This document shows positions 24,300-32,999 of a stretch of 64,000 nucleotides of DNA, piece after piece. The stretch lies in contig JABWDB010000015.1 of the NCBI GenBank assembly GCA_019614645.1, positions 3,962,501 to 4,026,500 on the forward strand, given 5' to 3'. The notes under the pieces are model-generated. The model saw only the letters and a program-made list of their open reading frames with translations, was not told the origin of the DNA and did not search any database. Source of the DNA: Stratiolaelaps scimitus (lineage: Eukaryota > Arthropoda > Arachnida > Mesostigmata > Laelapidae). Position 1 is the first letter of the stretch. Every line of letters starts with the position of its first letter. The position numbers and the translations under genes were made by a program.

Positions 24300-26360
24300 G
24301 GGAGCGCGAAAGCGAAAGGACAGAATAATAACCTCCTGATCATGATAATTATTGAGAAGGGACAGGGTACCTTATTTATTTCTGGGTAGATGCCTCTTTG
24401 TGTAAGAACAATAAAAATAATAATAACTTCATCTTTTATTCACACCGTTTTTTGTCAAACAACATATCTCTATGTTGCTATACAATATTTAATGATCTTT
24501 TTCATTGAGTAGATGATAGTCGTGTTCTTCGTCTCTCTCCCTTTCTGTCCCTTTCTGTTTACGTTATTGTCATTTAGGCCATTGCATCCATAATAATGAC
24601 TCAAGTTGTTGAAAATCATTCAGTGGCGTACGCTATGATATGTATTCAGGTTATGTTAGAACTCATATGCATTAATGGCGTTCTGGTTTTATTTCTTTTA
24701 TACCTACCCTATAACAGCACCTACCTAAAAATATAGCACGCACAAGGGCGTATGTGGAAGTATTGAATGAGGGGATTTAAGGACAAGTACAAACATAAGG
24801 TATTAGTGAGATTATTAGGAATGAGGGTAATCAAGTTACGGAGGTAGCAGGGAGCGTTGAAATGTATCGTGAACGAGAGGATAGCGCATTGCCCTGGTTG
24901 GTAAGGCGTTCTCAAGGAGACGCTTTTACAGGACGAATTTGAATTGGGGCACGTATTTATTTCATGTAATAAATTCTCCGGGCTGACCCACAGCCAACGT
25001 TTAACAATGTCCACGGAACAACTGCTTTTGGCATAAGGCTTCATAAGACGGACGACACCTTTAAATGCACAGATGTATTTAACGAACGGATCACTAACAG
25101 GAGGTGAGCTCCAAAGGAGAGAGCTACACACTGCAAAAGTATTGCGATTATCATGTTTTCTTTTTACAAGGCGCCAGTAGTAATAATAATAATAATGAAT
25201 TACTATTAGCTCTCTTTATGCTTTAATAGAATTGTACGAAGCTTTACGTGTATTTCAATACTTTGAAGTGGTAGCTTTTGTAGGATGAGCCTGGATAAAT
25301 GATGTCAGCATGGGCACAACCATCCAAACTGTCCTCAGACGTCTGACACCTGGTGTCCGCAGATAATCGACAGCTCAGTGATAGCCTGTATTTGTTGTTA
25401 TGATATCTCTCTGTGTGTGTGTGCGTGTTATGTGACCTTTGTGTACACTGTCAGATAAGTGGAACCATGCATTCAGACATTCACGGGTCGTTGACAGTGC
25501 GGCGCCGAGGGACGCTCCTTGGTGCCGAGTTGTTCAAAGGAGATTTGAGACTTCGATCGATTAAGAAATGTATCGTATACGCATTTACCTGAACGGCTGA
25601 GAACCTGAGAAGTGCGTCTCGAGATGGATACGCCCAGGAACGACAGTCAATTCGAGTCGAGTATCTAGTATCGCCAATGCAATATGAACTGAGAAATCAA
25701 TGTGTTGGCTATCAGCCGTTCGAGTTCGAACGAACTGAATCGGTAATTGCGAAAATTAAAAAGGCACTCCTTGTAGTTGGGTCATTTATCAACGAGTATG
25801 CCGCAGCAGTTGATCTGGCTCAATCGTTCGCGCGCGCGGGCGGGCTCATCTATCGCCGTTACAAGCTAATGACGTGTAATTAGTTTAATGCTCAGTGTAA
25901 TTAGCCCCGTCGCTGCTGCAGAAGTTCTTAGCGTTTCGTATGTTCTTAGCGTTCGTATTTCACACGAGACGACCAGTGTACCTTGCGAATTGTGAGGTCA
26001 TAACGGCCTGGTGCCGTTTGCGTCACAGGTTTCGCTTGACTGTTGATGGCTTTACTTCAGCCTTCTCGATGTGGATCAACGGGGACTTCCAACGAAAATG
26101 TACAAAGCAGCTTCGGGGCACCACGCGCCAGCTCGAATCTGGCTATATCCACAGGGAATAACTGATATAGCAGAGAGTGCTATTCGTTATAATTGTGTTT
26201 CGATTGGCAAAAAAAAAATTAGGTTGGCAACAATTGAAGCGTTTTCAACACAGGGATTATTTGATCTGCTATTGAAAGATGCCTAGAACGCAAACAGAGT
26301 CGTTGAAGCCTCAAAAGCCGTATGTAAGCCTATGTGTGATTCGCAAAAGTATAATGAATG
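24300..26360. other. AT-rich stretch with one dispersed repeat fragment
   Basis: This region has no exon chain. A minus-strand frame at 24721-25131 is open for 136 codons in AT-rich DNA and does not resemble a known family. The segment at 25009-25079 shares a motif with 28184-28236 (ACAACTGC, GGCAT, CTTTAAATGCA, AGATGTA spaced alike), so at least part is repeat-derived. Confidence 0.45.
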
Positions 26361-26364
26361 TCAA

Positions 26365-26901
26365 TTAATTTAATAAGCCACTTTGCCAGTTTTCCACTGC
26401 TACGTAGACTGGCCACTTCATTTCGCAACCGAAGGTGGAAACGCTCCGATTAAGCCCAGCATTGATTCCGGATAGGGAACGCTGACCCACATTGTTGCTG
26501 CCGTGGTATATCGTCGACACTCGTTGATACAGTCCGCCTTCGTGCGGGGCTCTTTGGCAAAAAAGACGAGCGAGAGCCACGTCACCGTTCAAGCTGGCAA
26601 AGAATCTGGACCCGCCGAATTGTCGCCTGATCAACAGCTGTTTGCCGTCTTGCCGAAAATGCGAAGGTCGCGCATCGTTCGGCCGTGGCCGGCTGTGGAC
26701 GCGTCGCTGCTTCGCCACGGCAACCCGAAACCGATCTGGCTTAGTAGGCCATGAACAGTAGCACAGCAGTTCTGCAATGCGTTCGCGAGCCGTGCGTGAA
26801 CGCCCCGTACCCTGGCGACGAAAGCGCTCCCAACTGTGGCGTGGCTGGTGGAAAAAAGAAACTGCCATGACCAGGATTCGAACCTGGGTTATTGCGGCCA
26901 C
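26365..26901 (-). CDS. 178-codon open frame downstream of tRNA-His, unknown
   Basis: This frame is open from within the tRNA-His gene to 26365 on the same strand. The part after the tRNA terminator (about 26850 to 26365) is GC-rich and Arg/Gly/Ser-rich, in contrast to AT-rich flanks. It has natural-looking stretches such as FGGSRFFASLNGDVALARLF. An in-frame ATG lies inside the tRNA region, so a protein-coding start there is doubtful. No domain was recognised. It may be the remnant of an intronless gene, a repeat inserted behind a tRNA gene, or chance. Confidence 0.2.
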   Translation of the reverse strand: MAAITQVRILVMAVSFFHQPRHSWERFRRQGTGRSRTARERIAELLCYCSWPTKPDRFRVAVAKQRRVHSRPRPNDARPSHFRQDGKQLLIRRQFGGSRFFASLNGDVALARLFCQRAPHEGGLYQRVSTIYHGSNNVGQRSLSGINAGLNRSVSTFGCEMKWPVYVAVENWQSGLLN

Positions 26902-26934
26902 AACGCAAGGTACTAACCACTATACGATCACGGC
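26863..26934 (-). tRNA. tRNA-His (GTG)
   Basis: The 72-nt cloverleaf is complete. The acceptor stem GCCGTGA pairs with TCATGGC, including one G-U pair. The D arm has GTAT and GTAC stems. The anticodon arm is TTGCG-TTGTGGC-CGCAA with anticodon GTG, and the T arm is CCAGG-TTCGAAT-CCTGG. The discriminator base is A. The internal A box lies in the D arm and the B box is GGTTCGAATCC. A T6 run about 10 nt downstream (minus strand) is a normal Pol III terminator. The genomic G(-1) is not encoded, as is usual for eukaryotic tRNA-His. Confidence 0.95.
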
Positions 26935-27370
26935 TGGGTCCGACGGTGGGTACTAGAGGCGGATGTTGTTATGTTTAGCAATTGTCGTTCAAATGAATAG
27001 TTTGTAGCTAAACCGCTTTCGCTTGTATGTAAAACTCATCTTAAAGACTTCCTCGGGCAAGAAGTGCTAAAAAATGACGTTAATTAGACTAGATTCAATG
27101 TTGCAGCTTCGTTTGCATGCATCATTTGAAAAGAATACTTCTTGGGGTCGGTTGGATTTGCAGATTTAGGTGAAAATATTTATATTTAGTGAAGAATATT
27201 TATCTCTATTTAGTGAAGTATATTTAGGGTCATTATTCATCTTGTTGAGCATTCCAAAAATAATTAAACAAACACAATACAAGTTTGAGTTGATTAACGG
27301 AATCGCAGCCTTGAAAACGCCCAATAATCGGCTCACGTGAGCAAAGAAAATGGTTAAAACATTACTATAA

Positions 27371-27440
27371 GGTAAAGGTTTTACTGGTTTATTAAAGGAG
27401 CTGCAATTTTACAATGCTTAAGCTCTCTTATATGTAACGC
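27371..27440 (-). repeat. Dispersed repeat family, copy 2
   Basis: The plus strand reads GGTAAAGGTTTTACTGGTTT then ATTAAAGGAGCTGCAATTTT, ACAATGCTTAA and TATATGTAACG. It is most similar to the copy at 37953-38030 over about 70 bp and to 9717-9773 over its first half. On the minus strand the block reads as a possible retroelement 3' end with AATAAA. Confidence 0.6.
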
Positions 27441-27845
27441 ATTTATTCTAAAATGTCGTCGTGTAAAAAAAACTTCGCCAAATTCAATCTTGCAAAAATA
27501 TACTTTGTGCTGCTTGGAGTCTTGTCTCAGGATCGCCCCGTGTTCGGCACTGGGAATGCATATGTCCAAATCGGCATTAAATTGTAATCAAATATAGGGT
27601 CCTCATGTGCAATGTGGATCAGGTGTTGTAAATAATAACCGAACGTAAAATCCAGCTTGCTTGCTGCTGATTACATCCTATTCAATCTCAAATCTAAACA
27701 ATCTGCCTCGTAATTTTGTTCTCGCAAAAATGCACAAGTCCATTCCATTTTTGTGTTTTTAGGTGTACTAAATGCTGTGACATTTTATTTAGTATATACA
27801 ACTTTAAACAAGCTATAATTAGAGAATTAATTGGGGACAGTATAT

Positions 27846-27899
27846 AAGCGACTTGTTTTGATATATATATATATATATATATATCAAAACAAGTCGCTT
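27846..27899. repeat. 54-bp perfect palindrome around (AT)n
   Basis: The unique 16-mer AAGCGACTTGTTTTGA at 27846-27861 is followed by an AT run and then by its exact reverse complement at 27884-27899. The whole block is one perfect palindrome that can extrude as a cruciform. It sits about 130 bp before the start of the tandem duplication. Confidence 0.95.
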
Positions 27900-28718
27900 C
27901 GGTGTTTTAAATCAATGAAATTTCATCAGACCACAGGCCCACCATGTTGGTTTTATCGTCGATATCAACGACTCATCCGATCGATCTGTTGGACATCGTT
28001 TAAGGCTATATACAATGTGTATACTGTCGTACTAGTACAACAGAAAATTGTGATCGTTTACATCTCAGTGAGTGTTGAAGCATCGGCAAACGAACAAACT
28101 CATCAGTGGTATCGCGATGTTCAGGGTACACGTGAGTTAAAAAATTTTCCGAATAGATTCATCTGACTTAAACGTCGACGGCACAACTGCGTTCGGCATC
28201 GCTGCATACGACGGATCCCTTTAAATGCAGATGTACAAAAAATCTGTAACATACTTAACGCCTTTTGCAGAACTTTTTCGCAACGTACTGATTGAACTCA
28301 GACAGCTAATTAAGAACTACTGACAAACACTAATCCTGTTATGATGCAGCCTCCTACATAACCAGTTATGGTTGCTATGTATTTATCGGTAAATGCTGGT
28401 ATAGGAAGGTATAATATAAACATCAAAAAAGCCACTCGTTGAGTTTCAATATATATAAATTTTTTTTATGACGGAGAATGCTCATGCAGACCAGGCCTCA
28501 CAACTAAGGTATTTGCCATGGTACTGAATATATATATATATATAAATATATATCTATATATATATATATCCCCATATTATTTAGGTTAATCTCATACTCA
28601 TCAAAGCTAGGCTACAATGAAATTTTGTCCTCGACCAGTTCAATCAATTTGACATTTTGTGCTGTTTCCATATTCACATTAATGCACATAAACTATCCTC
28701 GTTAGATTTCACACCGAC

Positions 28719-29018
28719 CTATTGTTGCATAGGAAATACAGTGGATCGTCGAAATACTGACGGGGCGTGCGGGTCAATTCTTTTCCACGCTGTGTCTAAT
28801 AATTGTTTTTTCGAGCTGACCCTCAGCTGTTCCCCTATGTGACAGGCCTCAGCCCTTAACTTTTCAGGTATTACTATGAGGACCTGTCGGGGCCACCATC
28901 GCTCAGGTCTCCCAGCATAGACTAATATGCGTTTCGCCTTCCACGCTGTGTCTACGAGGTGGATTTCTCTGTTAACCGGCCGCAGCTGTTCGGCCCGAGC
29001 CGTTGCGAGAAGCTCCAC
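28719..29018 (-). CDS. Retroelement ORF1-like fragment, unit A
   Basis: A 99-codon frame reads ELLATARAEQLRPVNREIHL then VDTAWKAKRILVYAGRPERW, with IPEKLRAEACHIGEQL further on. The layout (a "vDTawkAKriL" block, a hydrophobic strand and a "LRaEa" block) recalls the nucleic-acid-binding ORF1 part of LINEs; this is from memory of the family and not tested. A second LLDTAWK block shows a short internal duplication. The first codon is GTG rather than ATG, so this is a fragment. It starts about 30 nt downstream of the same-strand tRNA-Ala terminator. Alternatively it is unrelated unique sequence. Confidence 0.4.
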   Translation of the reverse strand: MELLATARAEQLRPVNREIHLVDTAWKAKRILVYAGRPERWWPRQVLIVIPEKLRAEACHIGEQLRVSSKKQLLDTAWKRIDPHAPSVFRRSTVFPMQQ

Positions 29019-29049
29019 AACTGGGCGAATTAATTAGAAAGAAAAACAT

Positions 29050-29122
29050 TGGAGGTGCGGGGTATCGATCCCCGTACCTCTCGCATGCTAAGCGAGCGCT
29101 CTACCATCTGAGCTACACCCCC
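29050..29122 (-). tRNA. tRNA-Ala (AGC), unit A, copy 1
   Basis: The 73-nt cloverleaf has acceptor GGGGGTG pairing with CACCTCC. The third pair is G3-U70, the classical alanine identity element. The D arm is GCTC/GAGC, the anticodon arm CTCGC-TTAGCAT-GCGAG (anticodon AGC) and the T arm CGGGG-ATCGATA-CCCCG. The discriminator is A. A T5 run follows within 10 nt on the minus strand. Confidence 0.95.
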
Positions 29123-29520
29123 GGTTGATACGCAACTGCCTAGAGCGTCGGGTCTGAAGCGAAACTCACCAGTGGGTGCAGGTCCATATGCTAGATGAGA
29201 GACGAGGTGTGTGCTTGGCAGTATGCGAAAATAACGGTAAAGTCAAGGCTTTTGTACAAAATACAATACAATATGTTTTTATTCACGAGCGTTGGTGGTA
29301 TAAAACAGCTGAGCAAAGCAATGATGTGTAATATTTATTCTATATTATCGTGCATCTTTTTTTTTTTTTTTTTTGCATCGTGCATCTTAACACACACACA
29401 CACATATATATATTATATATATACACATATATATAATGATTAGTGGCTCGTTATTTAGCATCCAGCAATCGTGCGACGATGTAAAAATGAACAAAACGTA
29501 TTTAAAAAAAAACTTTCCAT

Positions 29521-29587
29521 TGGAGGTGCGGGGCATCGATCCCCGTACCTCTCGCATGCTAAGCGAGCGCTCTACCATCTGAGCTAC
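29521..29587 (-). pseudogene. Truncated tRNA-Ala (AGC) at the duplication junction
   Basis: This equals the intact tRNA-Ala at 31079-31151 but lacks the first six 5' bases (GGGGGT). The tandem-duplication junction replaces them with sequence from the start of unit B. The 5' acceptor strand can no longer pair, so a mature functional tRNA is unlikely even though A and B boxes remain and transcription may continue. Confidence 0.9.
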
Positions 29588-30275
29588 TTACTAGTACAAC
29601 AGAAAATTGTGATCGTTTACATCTCAGTGAGTGTTGAAGCATCGGCAAACGAACAAACTCATCAGTGGTATCGCGATGTTCAGGGTACACGTGAGTTAAA
29701 AAATTTTCCGAATAGATTCATCTGACTTAAACGTCGACGGCACAACTGCGTTCGGCATCGCTGCATACGACGGATCCCTTTAAATGCAGATGTACAAAAA
29801 ATCTGTAACATACTTAACGCCTTTTGCAGAACTTTTTCGCAACGTACTGATTGAACTCAGACAGCTAATTAAGAACTACTGACAAACACTAATCCTGTTA
29901 TGATGCAGCCTCCTACATAACCAGTTATGGTTGCTATGTATTTATCGGTAAATGCTGGTATAGGAAGGTATAATATAAACATCAAAAAAGCCACTCGTTG
30001 AGTTTCAATATATATAAATTTTTTTTATGACGGAGAATGCTCATGCAGACCAGGCCTCACAACTAAGGTATTTGCCATGGTACTGAATATATATATATAT
30101 AAATATATATCTATATATATATATATCCCCATATTATTTAGGTTAATCTCATACTCATCAAAGCTAGGCTACAATGAAATTTTGTCCTCGACCAGTTCAA
30201 TCAATTTGACATTTTGTGCTGTTTCCATATTCACATTAATGCACATAAACTATCCTCGTTAGATTTCACACCGAC

Positions 30276-30575
30276 CTATTGTTGCATAGGAAATACAGTG
30301 GATCGTCGAAATACTGACGGGGCGTGCGGGTCAATTCTTTTCCACGCTGTGTCTAATAATTGTTTTTTCGAGCTGACCCTCAGCTGTTCCCCTATGTGAC
30401 AGGCCTCAGCCCTTAACTTTTCAGGTATTACTATGAGGACCTGTCGGGGCCACCATCGCTCAGGTCTCCCAGCATAGACTAATATGCGTTTCGCCTTCCA
30501 CGCTGTGTCTACGAGGTGGATTTCTCTGTTAACCGGCCGCAGCTGTTCGGCCCGAGCCGTTGCGAGAAGCTCCAC
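30276..30575 (-). CDS. Retroelement ORF1-like fragment, unit B
   Basis: The translation is identical to the frame in unit A, as expected from the recent duplication. The same caution applies: there is no ATG, it is short, and the assignment to a LINE ORF1 is by resemblance only. Confidence 0.4.
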   Translation of the reverse strand: MELLATARAEQLRPVNREIHLVDTAWKAKRILVYAGRPERWWPRQVLIVIPEKLRAEACHIGEQLRVSSKKQLLDTAWKRIDPHAPSVFRRSTVFPMQQ

Positions 30576-30606
30576 AACTGGGCGAATTAATTAGAAAGAA
30601 AAACAT

Positions 30607-30679
30607 TGGAGGTGCGGGGTATCGATCCCCGTACCTCTCGCATGCTAAGCGAGCGCTCTACCATCTGAGCTACACCCCC
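30607..30679 (-). tRNA. tRNA-Ala (AGC), unit B, copy 1
   Basis: Identical to the tRNA at 29050-29122, with G3-U70, anticodon AGC and a T-run terminator. It should be functional. Confidence 0.95.
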
Positions 30680-31078
30680 GGTTGATACGCAACTGCCTAG
30701 AGCGTCGGGTCTGAAGCGAAACTCACCAGTGGGTGCAGGTCCATATGCTAGATGAGAGACGAGGTGTGTGCTTGGCAGTATGCGAAAATAACGGTAAAGT
30801 CAAGGCTTTTGTACAAAATACAATACAATATGTTTTTATTCACGAGCGTTGGTGGTATAAAACAGCTGAGCAAAGCAATGATGTGTAATATTTATTCTAT
30901 ATTATCGTGCATCTTTTTTTTTTTTTTTTTTTGCATCGTGCATCTTAACACACACACACACATATATATATTATATATATACACATATATATAATGATTA
31001 GTGGCTCGTTATTTAGCATCCAGCAATCGTGCGACGATGTAAAAATGAACAAAACGTATTTAAAAAAAAACTTTCCAT

Positions 31079-31151
31079 TGGAGGTGCGGGGCATCGATCC
31101 CCGTACCTCTCGCATGCTAAGCGAGCGCTCTACCATCTGAGCTACACCCCC
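31079..31151 (-). tRNA. tRNA-Ala (AGC), second type
   Basis: A complete 73-nt cloverleaf that differs from the copies at 29050 and 30607 by one base in the T loop (ATCGATG instead of ATCGATA). G3-U70 and the discriminator A are kept. A T9 run lies downstream on the minus strand. This is the undamaged version of the truncated copy at 29521. Confidence 0.95.
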
Positions 31152-31384
31152 TGACACAACCAAAAGGCATTCGTGTTCACCAGATATTGCCCGCCATAAA
31201 TATTTCTTGCAGATATCCGTTGCCGCCTCACGAAGCCTTATGCCGAAAGGGGTACCGTAGATGTTAAATGTCTAAGGCTGTGAGTAGCAAGCCCGGAAAA
31301 TTTTTAGATATGCGCGTGCAGTCATATTACATTGTTCATGTAGAAGGCGCCTGGAGCTCTCAGGGAACGAACAAACAATTACAT

Positions 31385-31407
31385 ACTGATATACTATCCG
31401 AAATGTA

Positions 31408-31452
<45 letters not shown>

Positions 31453-31545
31453 GTAAATACGTACATGATGTACTATGTACTGATATACTAACCACTATCC
31501 GAAATGTATATATATATATATATATATATACGTATCTTCGTACAT
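31385..31545. repeat. Direct duplication containing two (TA)n runs
   Basis: The segment CTGATATACTA...TCCGAAATGTA, a TA run and then ACGTA...TACATGA occurs twice, at about 31386-31470 and 31479-31545. The TA runs are 31410-31449 and 31507-31530. Confidence 0.7.
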
Positions 31546-31559
31546 GACGGTGCCTACGC

Positions 31560-32344
31560 TCACCTGAATACGACGGCGTATATAGCTACGCCACTACTCA
31601 AACGCAATCGAAATCAAGAGGCCAGCGTACGAATACAATATAATAACGCAAACTATGCCTTTATTTTCGCCGAAGAAACCCACCGTTTTGGTGACCCAGC
31701 CATCGTTACTATTCCTGTTAGTAACAGCCACTTCGTGTCTTCATCTCGTGTTTACCACCTCAAGGTTTTTTCTCTCTATTTCTCTCGGACAGTGCCCCCC
31801 TCGCGGACACCGAAACCCCTCTCCTCCGTGTTCCTCTCTCATCCCTCATTCATACACGGATGCTTGGCCCCCTGAGGGTCTCTCATTTCACTGTTGTGTG
31901 TATCTATAGGGGCTAGTGATGATGATATGGTGACATACGCGACGGCACACCCGCAACGCGAACAATTCGCCACCCTCCCGGTCTCTCCCCTCATAAGAGA
32001 GCATCATTGTACGCCAAAGCAGCAGCAGCAGCAACAACAGCCGCTCCGTCTGTCTATTGTTGTTGCAGCTTCGCCCTCTATCTTGATCTGGACTCTCTCT
32101 CGAGCGCGCGCGCGCGCGCGCAACTGCTACTGCTGCTGCTGTTACTGTTGCTATTGTCGGTGTGCCGTGGGTATAATCGCAATGTACACACGACAGAGTG
32201 GTGAGCATTTGTCCAATGAAAAATATCGCTCCCGAGCAGCCTCGAAAGAACACAATGGACAGATGGAGGGAGTCTCCATAGAGACGTAATTGTTGTTGTT
32301 ATTGTTCTCGTCATTGTTATCGTCGCTTCGGACCGGTGGCGATG

Positions 32345-32382
<38 letters not shown>

Positions 32383-32589
32383 TGTCCCTGAGAAAATCAT
32401 TATAGTACAATAACTTGATATTGATATCTAATCATGGTTTCTCGATAATAATAACCTTTAATTATGATGATTGTAGTTTTTTCATAGTTGTAGCTGTGCT
32501 CATTGACAATAGCCAAGAAATCAATAGCCGCAAACGTTAGGAAGATTATATTGGCAATATTGAAAAGTACAAAATAATAATATGCAATT

Positions 32590-32634
<45 letters not shown>

Positions 32635-32773
32635 AAACAATCATTAAATCCATTATATATAATGGAATATAAGTTAATTAATGAAACTAGTAATGACGAA
32701 ATATCATACAGGTGGTATTAATTCGTTCGAGGTTGCTGCTGTCGTTGTTGCTACTCCTGCTGCTAGTGTTCGG

Positions 32774-32811
<38 letters not shown>

Positions 32812-32968
32812 GTTTGTGTGACATCTTATTACGCGACTAAATATATTGTTATTAATGAGAGCGATACCTCCACTTATCGCTATTGTACACAGCCCCTCAT
32901 CCATTCAGCGACAAAGTGTTGCGTTAATAATTTGTTCAGTGAATTCAACTCCTGTCAAAAGTCTCTTT

Positions 32969-32999
<31 letters not shown>

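Larger units (their letters stand above)
28031..29587. repeat. Tandem duplication, unit A
   Basis: This is the first of two nearly identical units, offset 1557-1559 bp from the second. The only differences I noticed are in the lengths of an AT run and a T run. The unit holds a (TA)n block at about 28526-28570, a retroelement-like minus-strand frame, a complete tRNA-Ala at 29050-29122, an 18-nt T run near 29357 and a second tRNA-Ala. The second tRNA-Ala is cut off at 29587 by the junction with unit B. Confidence 0.92.
29590..31145. repeat. Tandem duplication, unit B
   Basis: The second copy of the 1.56-kb unit begins with the same ACTAGTACAACAG sequence as unit A. Relative to unit A its AT run is two bases shorter and its T run one base longer; otherwise the sequences look the same. 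It continues into an intact second tRNA-Ala, which shows where the parental 3' end lay. Confidence 0.92.

Noticed and set aside
24721..25131. 136-codon minus-strand frame in AT-rich DNA
   Set aside because: It overlaps a dispersed repeat motif and shows no recognisable domain, so I did not call it a gene.
31260..31560. IYIYIY frames around TA runs (also at 11.2, 13.5, 42.7, 46.5 and 52.2 kb)
   Set aside because: They are translations of (TA)n microsatellites.
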